Origin: Sphingosinicella ginsenosidimutans | GTDB lineage: Bacteria > Pseudomonadota > Alphaproteobacteria > Sphingomonadales > Sphingomonadaceae | Reading direction: 5' to 3' | DNA length: 64,000 nucleotides | Assembly (NCBI RefSeq): GCF_007995055.1 | Contig: NZ_VOQQ01000001.1 | Span: 1,302,001 to 1,366,000, forward strand | Shown here: positions 44,361 through 53,346 of the stretch, in pieces | Layout: each line of letters begins with the position of its first letter | Position numbering within the stretch: position 1 is the stretch's first letter | Notes under the pieces: generated by a model | Database searches by the model: none | What the model saw: only the letters and a program-made list of their open reading frames with translations | What the model was told of the DNA's origin: nothing | Made by a program: the position numbers and the translations under genes

Positions 44361-45195
44361 AGCTGCAAATATCGCCGCGCACGGCGCTCCCCGGATAGGC
44401 GGCGAGCAGGTCCATGCCGGCGCCCGCCATCAGTTCGGCGCCGCCCTCGACGCGCCGGACCGATCCGGGTGCGAGTTGGTCGCCGTCGAGCGCGCCGCTC
44501 CCTGCGATCGGGATCAGGAGCAATTCACCGGTCTCGTCCGCGAGCCGCGCTTGGTTCGCGAACGTCCAGCGCTCGACAACGAATGCCCCGGCGACGATGG
44601 CCCGACGCCCCGGCGCGATCTCGACCGGATCGAAGGCGAACCGATACGGCCCGGCATGGGCGACCGCCACCGCATCGTCGAGATGAAGTTCGCGCGGGCG
44701 GCCATAATCGTAGAGCCGATAGGTGAGGTCGAGATTCTGCTGGATCTCGACCAGCGAAATGCCGCCGCCGATCGCGTGAATGGTGCCGCCGGGAGAATAG
44801 ATGAGCTCGCCGGCCCGGATCGGCCGCCAGTCGATCAGCCGCTCGATCGAGCCGTCAAGCGCGGCGGCACGCAGCGCCTCGCCAGTGACGGCATGGGTGA
44901 GACCAAGGCCGATCACCGCGCCCGGATCGGCCTCGAGGATGAACCAGGCCTCGTCCTTGCCGCGCGGCAGGCCGCGGGCATGCGCGTCCGCGTCGTTCGG
45001 GTGGACCTGGATCGACAGACGCTCGGCGGTGAAGATGTGCTTGACCAGCAGCGCGTCGTCGCGTCCCGGACGATCGACATGCCACAATTCGCCGATCGGA
45101 TCCGCGCCTGCGGGCGGCGGGCCCGCCCAGTCGGGAAGATCGCGCCGGCCCCAGACCCGCGCGACGGGCCGAACCTCAAGAGCGATGCCGGTCAT
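44353..45195 (-). CDS. manA: mannose-6-phosphate isomerase (class I)
   Basis: A 280-residue cupin enzyme that interconverts fructose-6-phosphate and mannose-6-phosphate. Zinc ligands are in SIQVHPND and GTIHAIGGG, with KDEAWFILEADPGA between them. ELWHVDRPG and YSPGGTIHA match the type I family. Its 3' end overlaps manC by 8 bases on the opposite strand, with no room for a shared terminator. The two enzymes flank the route from fructose-6-phosphate to GDP-mannose; phosphomannomutase is not in the window. Confidence 0.92.
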   Translation of the reverse strand: MTGIALEVRPVARVWGRRDLPDWAGPPPAGADPIGELWHVDRPGRDDALLVKHIFTAERLSIQVHPNDADAHARGLPRGKDEAWFILEADPGAVIGLGLTHAVTGEALRAAALDGSIERLIDWRPIRAGELIYSPGGTIHAIGGGISLVEIQQNLDLTYRLYDYGRPRELHLDDAVAVAHAGPYRFAFDPVEIAPGRRAIVAGAFVVERWTFANQARLADETGELLLIPIAGSGALDGDQLAPGSVRRVEGGAELMAGAGMDLLAAYPGSAVRGDICSFK

Positions 45196-45291
45196 TCTTC
45201 CCGCGCCTCCGTCGTCGCCTGTCGCGCGGGCAATAGGCGAGGCGGCCGCGACCTGCCAGCCCGTCGCAGCCGCAATCGGCGGCCGCGCGGC

Positions 45292-45321
45292 TTGAACCCG
45301 TGGGTCGTGCCCGTGTTATAG
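45292..45321 (+). promoter_or_regulatory. candidate sigma-70 promoter at the head of the exopolysaccharide region
   Basis: TTGAAC (45292-45297) and TTATAG (45316-45321) are spaced by 18 bases. It is the best promoter match in the 181-base gap after manA and would drive the small membrane ORF and possibly the genes after it. Confidence 0.5.
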
Positions 45322-45376
45322 GGCCCGCGACGCGCACCGGAGGCCGGCAATTCTGATCAACTCCCCAGGCTATTTC

Positions 45377-45535
45377 ATGGTGATGCGCGCGCTCGTCCTG
45401 GTCTGGGCGGCGGTGGTGATCGCGCTGGCATCGATCGGAATCGCGCGGCGGCGGAAGGGTCTCGTCCTCGTCGCGCTGCTTATTCTCGCGCTCGGATTGC
45501 TTATTCCGAGGCTTGTGCTCAGCCTGCTCGATTGA
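45377..45535 (+). CDS. small two-helix membrane protein
   Basis: A 52-residue ORF starting MVMRALVLVWAAVVIALASIG, then the basic loop ARRRKG, and a second helix LVLVALLILALGLLIPRLVL. Two hydrophobic helices joined by a positive loop fit an inner-membrane hairpin. GGAGG at 45339-45343 is too far from ATG 45377 but well placed for an in-frame ATT (45350) or CTG (45353), so the true start may be upstream and non-AUG, adding INSPGYF. Codon use is like its neighbours. Function unknown. Confidence 0.6.
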   Translation: MVMRALVLVWAAVVIALASIGIARRRKGLVLVALLILALGLLIPRLVLSLLD

Positions 45536-45550
45536 CGCCGATCGATTCTC

Positions 45551-45580
45551 TTGAGTTCGGGCACGTCCATCGTGTTATGA
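45551..45580 (+). promoter_or_regulatory. candidate promoter giving a leaderless message for the 45.6-kb membrane protein
   Basis: TTGAGT (45551-45556) and TTATGA (45575-45580) are spaced by 18 bases, and the ATG at 45588 lies 7 bases after the -10, so transcription would begin at or next to the start codon. It has the same layout as the promoter at 45292-45321. Confidence 0.5.
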
Positions 45581-45587
45581 CCGCGCG

Positions 45588-46007
45588 ATGTCGGCGGCCA
45601 TGGCGATTCTCGCGATCAGCGCGCTCTACCTGCTCTTGTTCGCGCCGGCCGCCGCTGCTCTGTTGCGACCGAAGGCGATTGTTGCCATCCGGGCCATATA
45701 CGCGATCTTCTTCCTTGCGCTCGCCGTCCGTTATTTCGGCCTGCCCGGGCTTGGCGAGCCGGTCGTGCTGGCCAAGGCGCCGGCCGTGCCGATCGAGGCG
45801 CAGCAGCAGGATCCCTGCGTCGCGGCCATCGCCCAGGCCGAGGCGAGAGGGCTCGTGACCGATCGCTCGAACCCGTCGCTGGTGCAGGTGGATAGCGTGA
45901 AGTGGCGCCGCCTGCCGCCGGAAGCGCGTGCGGCGTTGAACAGCTGCCTCGATCAGGCGCGCTCCCCGAGGGCGCGCGCCTTCCCGATCCAGATCGTCGA
46001 AGATTAG
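45588..46007 (+). CDS. membrane protein of unknown function at the start of the exopolysaccharide locus
   Basis: A 139-residue protein with two N-terminal membrane helices (about 4-25 and 31-50) and a periplasmic tail of about 85 residues. The tail contains DPCVAAIAQAEARG and ALNSCLDQA, two cysteines that could pair. No family was recognised. It sits 15 bases before the Wzy-like gene on the same strand and is likely cotranscribed with it. ATG 45588 has no ribosome binding site, which fits a leaderless message. Confidence 0.7.
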   Translation: MSAAMAILAISALYLLLFAPAAAALLRPKAIVAIRAIYAIFFLALAVRYFGLPGLGEPVVLAKAPAVPIEAQQQDPCVAAIAQAEARGLVTDRSNPSLVQVDSVKWRRLPPEARAALNSCLDQARSPRARAFPIQIVED

Positions 46008-46022
46008 GACGCCGCCCGCCCG

Positions 46023-47489
46023 ATGACCGCCAGCCGGACCCAATCCCATGGCAGGAGCCGCCGCCGGCATCATCCGCGCGCTCTGCCGCCCCTGGTCGAG
46101 CGCTATCCGCTGCTGCCGTTCGCGGTCCTTGTCGCCTTCTTCGCCTTGTGCGTGCTCGGTGGCGGCGCGTCGCGACCCGATGTGCTCTCGCTTCTCTATC
46201 TGCGTCCCGCGGCGGTTGCCGCGCTCGCCGCCTTCCTGCTGCTGAAGCCGGTGCGCCCGGGAGAGCTCAAGCCGCTGTTCGCGCTGTTCGCCGCGCTTGT
46301 GCTCATCATCGCGATCCAGCTCGTTCCGCTGCCGCCGGATCTGTTCCTTGGCCTGCCCGGCCGCGCGCGCTTCGGCGAGGCGGCGGCCGCGCTCGGCCAG
46401 GCCCAGCCGTGGCGGCCGCTCAGCCTCACGCCCGATCTCACCATCAACAGCCTGGTCGCCTGCCTTCCGCCGCTCGCCGCCCTGATCGGCTTCACCGCGC
46501 TTCGCGACGAACAGCGCGCCTCCCTGCTCCCGGTGCTGATCGGGGCCTCCGTGCTGTGCTCGCTGCTCGGCGCGGCGCAGATCGCCGGCGGCGCGCACAG
46601 CGGCGCCTATCTCTACGCGATCACCCATAGCGGGGTCGCGGTCGGGTTCTTCGCCAACCGCAACCACGAAGCGGCGCTCCTCGCGGCGACCTATCCGATG
46701 CTCCGCGTGTGGACGATGATGCCGTCCAAAAGCCCGGAATATCGTCGCGCCCGCGGTTTCATCGCCGTCGGCATCGGCCTGTTCCTGATCCCGATGGTGC
46801 TGATCACCGGATCGCGCGCCGGCATGGCGCTGACCCTGCTCGGCATCGCGGCGGCCTATTTCATCGCGCCCTGGTCCCGCCTCGGCCAATTCTGGAACAC
46901 GGCAAAGGGGCGTCTGATCTGGGCCGGCATGTGGGTTCTGCCCTTTGTCGTGGCGGCCCTCGTGGCGATCCTCGGCCGGGCCTGGTCGTTCCAGCGGGTC
47001 GGGCTTCTTGTCGACGACAGCGAGACGGAGCTTCGCATCCGCAACTTTCCGCTGATGCTTGATATCGTGCGCGATTACATGCCCTTCGGCACGGGCTTCG
47101 GCTCCTTCGATCCGGTCTTCCGCATGTATGAGCCGGATCCGTGGCTGTCGGTCGAATATTTCAACCATGCCCATAACGAGCTGGTCGAAATGGCGCTGAC
47201 CGGCGGCATTCCGGCGCTGCTGCTGATCGCCGCCTTCCTGATCTGGTTCGCGCGCGCGGCGCTGCGGACGATCAGGCCCTATCGCCATCCATCGCCGAAG
47301 ACGCTGCTCGGGCGGCTCGGCGCGGTGATGATTCTCCAGTTCCTGCTTGCGAGCATCGTCGATTACCCGCTACGGACCCCGCTCCTTGGCGTGATCTTCG
47401 TTTTCGCCGCCGGCTGGCTTGCCGCAGGATCGGTTCGTCGCAGGGGGAGCGAGGATGCCGAACATCCCGGGCCCGCCACTTTACCGTGA
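46023..47489 (+). CDS. O-antigen ligase/polymerase-family membrane protein (Wzy-like)
   Basis: A 488-residue polytopic protein with about 12 helices. The typical Wzy_C region is present: ITGSRAGMALTLLG, then a large periplasmic loop with RNFPLMLDIVRDYMPFGTGFG and the end of that loop YFNHAHNELVEMALTGG. These arginine and histidine positions match catalytic regions of O-antigen ligases and polymerases. It is followed by wza- and wzc-like genes, so polymerisation of the repeat unit in a Wzx/Wzy system is the likely role. A second such gene lies at 54.5 kb. Confidence 0.88.
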   Translation: MTASRTQSHGRSRRRHHPRALPPLVERYPLLPFAVLVAFFALCVLGGGASRPDVLSLLYLRPAAVAALAAFLLLKPVRPGELKPLFALFAALVLIIAIQLVPLPPDLFLGLPGRARFGEAAAALGQAQPWRPLSLTPDLTINSLVACLPPLAALIGFTALRDEQRASLLPVLIGASVLCSLLGAAQIAGGAHSGAYLYAITHSGVAVGFFANRNHEAALLAATYPMLRVWTMMPSKSPEYRRARGFIAVGIGLFLIPMVLITGSRAGMALTLLGIAAAYFIAPWSRLGQFWNTAKGRLIWAGMWVLPFVVAALVAILGRAWSFQRVGLLVDDSETELRIRNFPLMLDIVRDYMPFGTGFGSFDPVFRMYEPDPWLSVEYFNHAHNELVEMALTGGIPALLLIAAFLIWFARAALRTIRPYRHPSPKTLLGRLGAVMILQFLLASIVDYPLRTPLLGVIFVFAAGWLAAGSVRRRGSEDAEHPGPATLP

Positions 47490-47550
47490 TGGACCGATGC
47501 ACTAAGCGCCACCGCCGGACGCCCCGGCGTGTATATGAGGGTGATGCGTG

Positions 47551-48261
47551 ATGAAGTTTGGGATGTTCCTGGCGGCCGGAGCGGCTCTCCTGGCAACGGG
47601 ATGCGCACCTTCGCGGTTCGTCGGGCGCGCCGATCTGAACTACGTCCATCAAGCGCCGCTGCCCCCGCCGACGCGGGAGGACCTGACGGCCGCGACCCGT
47701 GTCCACCTGATCGGGCCGTTCGACAAGATTTCCGTCGAAGTGTTCGGCATCCAGGAGCTGAGCCGCACCGTCGAGGTCGATGCCCAGGGGCAGATTCAGC
47801 TGCCGCTGATCGGCGTCGTCGCCGCCTCGGGCCGCACGCCGCCGGAACTCGCCTCCTTCGTGCAGCAGCAGCTCGGCTCGCGCTATGTCCGCAATCCCCA
47901 GGTCAGCGTCAACGTCGTCGAGACCCAGAGCCTGCGGATCACCGTCGACGGCGAGGTGACGCAGCCTGGCGTCTATCCCTTCCTCGGCCGCGTGACGCTG
48001 ATGAGCGCGCTCGCCCAGGCCCATGGGGTCACCGAATATGCCCGGCAGAAGCATGTCGTCGTCTTTCGCCAGGTCAACGGCCAGGACATGGCGGCGCTCT
48101 ACGATCTACGGGCGATCCGGCGCGGCATCTACGCCGATCCGGAAATCTATCCCAACGACATCGTCGTCGTCGGCGAAAACCAGGCGCGCCGAATTTTCCA
48201 GGACGTCCTTCGCAGCTCCAACCTCCTGACCACGCCGATCGTCGCGGCAATCCGGCGCTGA
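47551..48261 (+). CDS. polysaccharide export lipoprotein (Wza-like, SLBB domain)
   Basis: A 236-residue outer-membrane lipoprotein. The signal ends GAALLATGC (lipobox). A polysaccharide-export domain (HLIGPFDKISVEVFGIQEL, VEVDAQGQIQLPLIG) is followed by an SLBB segment (LRITVDGEVTQPGVYPFLG, YPNDIVVVGE). It is shorter than E. coli Wza (about 380 residues), as in GumB/GelD-type proteins. GTG 47548 is an alternative start; AGGG lies 9 bases before the ATG. It would form the outer-membrane channel with the co-polymerase encoded next. Confidence 0.93.
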   Translation: MKFGMFLAAGAALLATGCAPSRFVGRADLNYVHQAPLPPPTREDLTAATRVHLIGPFDKISVEVFGIQELSRTVEVDAQGQIQLPLIGVVAASGRTPPELASFVQQQLGSRYVRNPQVSVNVVETQSLRITVDGEVTQPGVYPFLGRVTLMSALAQAHGVTEYARQKHVVVFRQVNGQDMAALYDLRAIRRGIYADPEIYPNDIVVVGENQARRIFQDVLRSSNLLTTPIVAAIRR

Positions 48262-48274
48262 GGGCAGATTTCGC

Positions 48275-50497
48275 ATGAACGACATGGAATTCCGCCACGG
48301 AACGCCGCTCCTCGCCGGAGCCGAAGGGGACCAGGTTTCTCTGGCGGGCCTCGACGACGGCGCGCCGCCGCTGATCACGCAGATCATGACCGTCGCCCGG
48401 CGGCGCAAGTGGTTCATCATCGGCGCGATCGTCGGGATGCTGCTCGCCGGCCTCGCCGTCACGCTTCTGATGACGCCGAAATATACCGCCTCGGCGATGG
48501 TCGAGATCCGCCGCGAGGGCAATGATTTCACCAATATCGAAGGTGCCGAGCCGCAGGCGACGACGTCGGTCGACCAGGAATTCTACCAGACCCAATACGG
48601 CCTGCTCCAGTCGCGCGCCCTTGCCGAGCGGGTCGCGACCGAGCTGCAGCTGTTCGACAATGCCGCCTTTTTCGACGAATTCAACGCGCCGGGCACGTCG
48701 GGCTGGTTCGAGGATGGCCGTCCGGTCCAGTCCGCCTCCACGCGCGAGCAGCGGATCCGCAAGGCCGGCGAGGTGCTGCTCGACAATTTCGACATCGCGC
48801 CGGAGCGGCTGTCGCGGCTCGTCACGCTCGAATTCACCGGCCCGGACGCGGTGCTCTCGAAGCGGATCGTCGATTCCTGGGCGGCCAATTTCATCCGGAT
48901 CACGCTGGAGCGACGGTTCGAGGCGACCTCATACGCGCGCACCTTCCTTGAGCAGCGCCTCGCCCAGCTGCGCGGGCGCATCGATGAATCCGAGCGCCAG
49001 CTCGTCGGCTATGCGGCGCAGCAGAACATCATCAACCTGCCCACCGGCACCGCGCCACAGACGCCCGGCGCGACGGCGCCGGAGCGTTCGCTGGTCGAAG
49101 ACGATCTGGGAACGATCAACCAGGCGCTGGCCCAGGCGACCGTCGCCCGGATGCAGGCCGAAAGCCGGCTTCACGCATCGAACGGCGCGGTCGACGAGGC
49201 GCTGAACAACGTGGCGATCAACGGCCTGCGCCAGCAACGCGCGCTCGCCAACGCCCAATATGCCCAGATGATGGTGCAGTTCGAACCCAATTATCCGCCC
49301 GCCGTCGCGCTGCGCACGCAGATCCAGCAGCTTGATCAGGCGATCGCGGCGGAGGAGGGGCGCGTCCAGCAGACGCTCCGGCAGACCTATGACGCCGCCG
49401 TCGCGCGCGAGCAGGGCCTGCGCCGGATGGTCGAGCAGCTCCAGGGCGGCGTGCTCGACCTTCGCCGCCGCAGCATCCAGTACAATATCTACCAGCGCGA
49501 CGTCGACACGAGCCGGCAGCTCTACGACGCGCTGCTTCAGCGCTACAAGGAGATCGGCGTCGCCGGCGGGGTCGGGGTGAACAACATCTCGATCGTCGAT
49601 CAGGCTGAGGTCCCGGAAAAGCCGTCCAGCCCGCGGCTCCTGCTCAACATGGCGATCGCGCTGCTCGCGGGCCTCATGGTCGGAATCGGCGGCGCCTTCG
49701 CGCTCGAGCAGATCGACCAGGGCATCGCCGATCCTTCCGATGTCGAGCGCGAGCTCAAGGTGCCGTTGCTCGGATCGGTTCCGAAGATCGAGGACAGCGA
49801 TCCGCTGGAGACGCTCGACGACAGCAAGTCCATGGCATCCGAGGCCTATCTGTCGCTGATGACGACCCTGTCCTTCGCGACCGATCACGGCATTCCGCGC
49901 AGCCTTGCCGTGACCAGCTCGGGGCCGGCGGAGGGCAAATCGATCACCAGCTATGCGCTGGCCCGATCGGTCGCGCGATCGCGCCGTCGCATCCTCCTGA
50001 TCGACGCCGACATGCGCTCGCCATCGATGCATCATGCCTTCGGCGTCGCGAACGGGGCGGGCCTCAGCAATTTCCTGGCCGGCGACGACGATCTGGCGAA
50101 GATGGTGCATGCGACGGCCTATCCGGGCCTGTCGCTGATGACCGCGGGCCCGCAGCCGCCGAGCGCGCCCGAGCTGCTTTCGGGCGAGCGTCTGCCGCAG
50201 CTGATTGAGCGGCTTCGGGAGCAGTTCGATCAGATCATCTTCGATGCGCCGCCGGTCATGGGCCTCGCCGATGCGCTCATGCTGGGCAGCGCGGTCGAGG
50301 GAATGGTCTTCGTCGTCGAGGCGCACCGCACCCATCGCGGAACCGCCTCCTTCGCGCTGAGCCGCCTGCGTTCGGCGAACGCGCAGATCGTTGGCGCGGT
50401 GCTCACCAAGTTCGACACCAAGCGCGCCCATTACGGCTACGGATACGATTACGGCTACGGCTATGGTTACGGCGAGGTCGCCAAGGATCAGGCCTGA
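48275..50497 (+). CDS. Wzc-like polysaccharide co-polymerase and tyrosine autokinase
   Basis: A 740-residue inner-membrane protein. It has an N-terminal chain-length (Wzz) domain between two helices (about 46-66 and 450-475), with a coiled-coil periplasmic region (LRGRIDESERQLVGYAAQQN). The C-terminal BY-kinase has Walker A SSGPAEGKSIT (about 548-558), Walker A' LIDADMRSP and Walker B IIFDAPPVMG. The C-terminal tail from about 718 alternates Tyr and Gly, the usual autophosphorylated tyrosine cluster. It sets polymer length and couples synthesis to Wza export. Confidence 0.95.
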   Translation: MNDMEFRHGTPLLAGAEGDQVSLAGLDDGAPPLITQIMTVARRRKWFIIGAIVGMLLAGLAVTLLMTPKYTASAMVEIRREGNDFTNIEGAEPQATTSVDQEFYQTQYGLLQSRALAERVATELQLFDNAAFFDEFNAPGTSGWFEDGRPVQSASTREQRIRKAGEVLLDNFDIAPERLSRLVTLEFTGPDAVLSKRIVDSWAANFIRITLERRFEATSYARTFLEQRLAQLRGRIDESERQLVGYAAQQNIINLPTGTAPQTPGATAPERSLVEDDLGTINQALAQATVARMQAESRLHASNGAVDEALNNVAINGLRQQRALANAQYAQMMVQFEPNYPPAVALRTQIQQLDQAIAAEEGRVQQTLRQTYDAAVAREQGLRRMVEQLQGGVLDLRRRSIQYNIYQRDVDTSRQLYDALLQRYKEIGVAGGVGVNNISIVDQAEVPEKPSSPRLLLNMAIALLAGLMVGIGGAFALEQIDQGIADPSDVERELKVPLLGSVPKIEDSDPLETLDDSKSMASEAYLSLMTTLSFATDHGIPRSLAVTSSGPAEGKSITSYALARSVARSRRRILLIDADMRSPSMHHAFGVANGAGLSNFLAGDDDLAKMVHATAYPGLSLMTAGPQPPSAPELLSGERLPQLIERLREQFDQIIFDAPPVMGLADALMLGSAVEGMVFVVEAHRTHRGTASFALSRLRSANAQIVGAVLTKFDTKRAHYGYGYDYGYGYGYGEVAKDQA

Positions 50498-50542
50498 TCC
50501 ATCCCATGCCGCTGGCGCGGTCCGTTCCTTGAGGAGGTGATC

Positions 50543-51778
50543 GTGAGTGCCATTGCGCGGATTCCGATGGCCCAATGGATGCGCGGCGCCGCGATCGTAA
50601 TCGGCGCCGCGATCCTCGGGTGGATCGCGCAGGCATCGACCATCTCGACCGTTTTGGGCTCTCGGCGCCTCGAAACCACCCTGTCCTGGTGGCCGGCGGG
50701 CAGCGCCGGGCTCGCGGCGGCCGCGGCAAACCAGTTGTCGGTCGTCCCGCAGAGCCCGGCCAGCCTGGGCGACGCGCAGACGCTCGCAATCCGCGCGCTG
50801 GAGCGCGATCCGACCAATGTCATCGCCGCGCGGACGCTCGGCCTGGTCTACGCGCAGCGGGGCGATCACGCCGCGTCGGACCGGCTCCTCCATTATGCCG
50901 AGACGCTGTCGCGGCGCGACCTCGCGACGCAGCTGTGGTTCATCGAGGACAGGGTCCAGCGCAACGACATCAACGGCGCCCTCACCCATTATGATCGCGC
51001 GCTGCGCACCTCGCCACGCGCTCGCGACGTCCTGCTCCCGATCCTGGTCCAGGCCGCGGCCGATCCGGCGATCTCGCCACCGCTGACGCGGCTGATCGCC
51101 CAGCGGCCGCCCTGGTGGAGCTATTTTCTCGATCGGCTCATCGCCGATGGCGATTCACCTGCCGCGCTGACCCGCACCGTCCTCGCGCTCCGGCTCGACC
51201 CGGCCGATCCGGCTGAGCGCGACGATCTGGGACGCGCGCTTCGCCGGATGGTTGATATCGGCGCCTTCGATGCGGCGCGCGCGCTCGATGCCCGGCTGGG
51301 CCGGCGACGGCCGGCGGCGGGTGAGTTCATCCGCAACGGCGGCTTCGAGGAGAATGATGGCTTCGGTCCATTCGACTGGCGGCTGACCAACCAGCCCGAC
51401 CTTGCCGGGGTCCGCCGCGGGCAGGCGGGCCGCGTCGCGCTCTTGCTGATTTCGTCCAACGGCCGGTCGGGCAACGTCGCAGGTCAGCTCACGATGATGC
51501 CGCCGGGCCGATACCAGATCGGAATGCGGGCCGGCGCCATTGCCGGCGAAGCGATCGCGCGACCCAACGTCCGGATCGTGTGCGCCAATGATGCGCGAGA
51601 GGTGCTGCTCGACGGGCGATTGGCGCCCGCCCCCGCCGGGGGCCAGGCGGTCGCCTTCGGTTTCGAAGTGCCCGCCGCGCGGTGCCCCGCGCAATGGGTC
51701 TATCTGCAGGCTGGCGCCGGGCTCGACACGCAGCCGGAAACGCCGTGGCTGGACGATATCTCGATCCGCGCGCGTTAG
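50543..51778 (+). CDS. TPR-containing envelope protein with a carbohydrate-binding-like C-terminus
   Basis: A 411-residue protein. The GTG start at 50543 is fixed by AGGAGG five bases upstream. One N-terminal helix (about 12-32) anchors it; the middle has tetratricopeptide-like helices (AIRALERDPTNVIAARTLGLVYAQ, ALTHYDRALRTSP). The C-terminal third reads as a beta-sandwich: NGGFEENDGFGPFDWRL, YQIGMRAGAIAG, then TPWLDDISI at the end, like CBM4/9-type modules. It follows wzc on the same strand. A scaffold that binds the polymer during export is plausible but not shown. Confidence 0.8.
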   Translation: MSAIARIPMAQWMRGAAIVIGAAILGWIAQASTISTVLGSRRLETTLSWWPAGSAGLAAAAANQLSVVPQSPASLGDAQTLAIRALERDPTNVIAARTLGLVYAQRGDHAASDRLLHYAETLSRRDLATQLWFIEDRVQRNDINGALTHYDRALRTSPRARDVLLPILVQAAADPAISPPLTRLIAQRPPWWSYFLDRLIADGDSPAALTRTVLALRLDPADPAERDDLGRALRRMVDIGAFDAARALDARLGRRRPAAGEFIRNGGFEENDGFGPFDWRLTNQPDLAGVRRGQAGRVALLLISSNGRSGNVAGQLTMMPPGRYQIGMRAGAIAGEAIARPNVRIVCANDAREVLLDGRLAPAPAGGQAVAFGFEVPAARCPAQWVYLQAGAGLDTQPETPWLDDISIRAR

Positions 51779-51798
51779 CTGAAGCGGCGGGCGCCGCC

Positions 51799-53085
51799 TC
51801 ACTCCTCAGCCGCGAGCACCGCCGGCGCGCCCGCCCCGTCGCCGCGGGGGCGTTCGGCCAGCGCCCGCCGTTGAACGCGCCGCGCCAGCAGCCACCACAA
51901 GGTCGTGGCGACGGCGACGCAGCCGGCCTGGGTCCACATTACCGCCGCGATCGATCCTGAAAGCGCCGCGATCGCCACCGCGGCCAGCGTCGCCGGGACG
52001 ACGAGGATTCGGATCGCCAGCGCCGATCCGGCCCCTCCCATCGCCCGAAGCGCGCCGAGCGCCGCGAAATTCGGGGCCTGGACCGACACGATGACCGCCA
52101 TGATCGGCAGGACCGGCGCGCCCAGTGCCCAGGAGCGGCCGATCAGCGGCCGGCCGATCGAATCGGGCATGGCGGCGATGGTCAGGGTGAGGATCAGAAA
52201 GCCGACGCCGGTGGCGGCGGCGATCGCAGCGGCGCGCGTGATCAAATGCGACGGTCGATCGCGCCAGATGCGGACGAGATAGGGAACGGTTGATGTCATG
52301 ATGCCGGCCGCGAGCACATTCACCGGCCCCATCACGATCTGGGCGGCGCGATAGGCGGCATTGCCCTGGAGGCCGATCAGCAGGGCGATGATGTAGATGA
52401 CTCCCTGCTGGGATCCGGACACGAGCCCGCGGTCGACGACAAGGTTGAGCATCAGGCCGCGTTTGGCGCGCAGCCAGCCTCGCATCCGCGCCGTCGATGG
52501 GCGCTCAAGCCGGGCGAAAGGCAGCGTCCCGATCGCCGAGGCGACGCCCGAGGCCACCCAGAGCGCGGAGACCTCGCCAATGTCGAGCGTGCGCCATAGC
52601 GCCGGCGCGAAAAAGGCGAGCATGAGGCCGAGCCACAGCAGGTCGCTGATCAGGGCGAGCCGCACCCGGCGTGTCGCGAAGCCGACATAGCGGATCGCGT
52701 CCTGGAGCGTGAGCCCCGCCAGCCCGATCGCGAGCGGCAGCAGTCCGCGGCCGGTGGGTCCGCCCACCGCGAGCGCAGCGGCGGCGATGGCGACGCCGCC
52801 GGCCAGCCCGCCGGCGAGCGCGATGACCAGGTTTGTCGTCGACTCGCGCTTCGCGTGGTCCTCGCCGCTGAGCAGCAGCACCTCGCCGGTTGCCGCGCGC
52901 ACCAGGAAGATGACCAGCATGTAGGTGGCAAAGACGATGCCGAACGCGCCGAATTCGGCCGGCGGCAGGGCGTGGGCCGCGATCAGCGAGGCCGCCAGAT
53001 TGGTGACGCTCGAAATCGCCTGATCCAGGCTGACCAGCCCGACCCGGTGCGCGGCGCGAACGAATGTCCTGAAGGGATTGCTCAA
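51799..53085 (-). CDS. Wzx-like polysaccharide/oligosaccharide flippase
   Basis: A 428-residue MOP-superfamily membrane protein with about 12 helices. LDQAISSVTNLAASLIAAHALPP at the N-terminus is the usual start of Wzx-type proteins. It should move the undecaprenyl-linked repeat unit across the inner membrane. TTG 53085 is taken as the start (LSNPFRTFVRAA); GTG 53148 is the alternative and neither has a strong ribosome binding site. Convergent with the TPR gene (20-base gap), so the export and synthesis genes form two blocks. Confidence 0.85.
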   Translation of the reverse strand: MSNPFRTFVRAAHRVGLVSLDQAISSVTNLAASLIAAHALPPAEFGAFGIVFATYMLVIFLVRAATGEVLLLSGEDHAKRESTTNLVIALAGGLAGGVAIAAAALAVGGPTGRGLLPLAIGLAGLTLQDAIRYVGFATRRVRLALISDLLWLGLMLAFFAPALWRTLDIGEVSALWVASGVASAIGTLPFARLERPSTARMRGWLRAKRGLMLNLVVDRGLVSGSQQGVIYIIALLIGLQGNAAYRAAQIVMGPVNVLAAGIMTSTVPYLVRIWRDRPSHLITRAAAIAAATGVGFLILTLTIAAMPDSIGRPLIGRSWALGAPVLPIMAVIVSVQAPNFAALGALRAMGGAGSALAIRILVVPATLAAVAIAALSGSIAAVMWTQAGCVAVATTLWWLLARRVQRRALAERPRGDGAGAPAVLAAEE

Positions 53086-53346
53086 GTGAAGTTTCGGCCC
53101 GCCTTGCCTGCGTCCGCGAGCCCAGTCAGGGCGCGGACATCCGGCCACTTAGGCGCGTGCCAACATTTCTCGCAAGAGCATGTCGGCGCGGCGGCTTTGC
53201 GAGGCCGGCCTGAAAAGTGTCCGTCGCGCCCGCGATACGGGTCCCGGATAGGCCCCTGGGGGTTCTGTCCGATTGCGCGCGGCGGGTCGGACTTCTGGAG
53301 AAAAATCTTACTGTCAATATCTACGCAGTTGTCGCCGGCGCCGACG

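Noticed and set aside
53289-53317. Consensus-like promoter (TTGACA on the - strand) for the flippase
   Set aside because: The -35 is perfect, but no acceptable -10 occurs 16-18 bases downstream on that strand, so it was not listed as a promoter.
53086-53346. Lasso-peptide cluster around the HprK-like gene
   Set aside because: HprK-like kinases occur in some lasso clusters, but no precursor peptide, asparagine-synthetase-like cyclase or PqqD/protease pair is present; both strands of the gap were read and hold no convincing small precursor.
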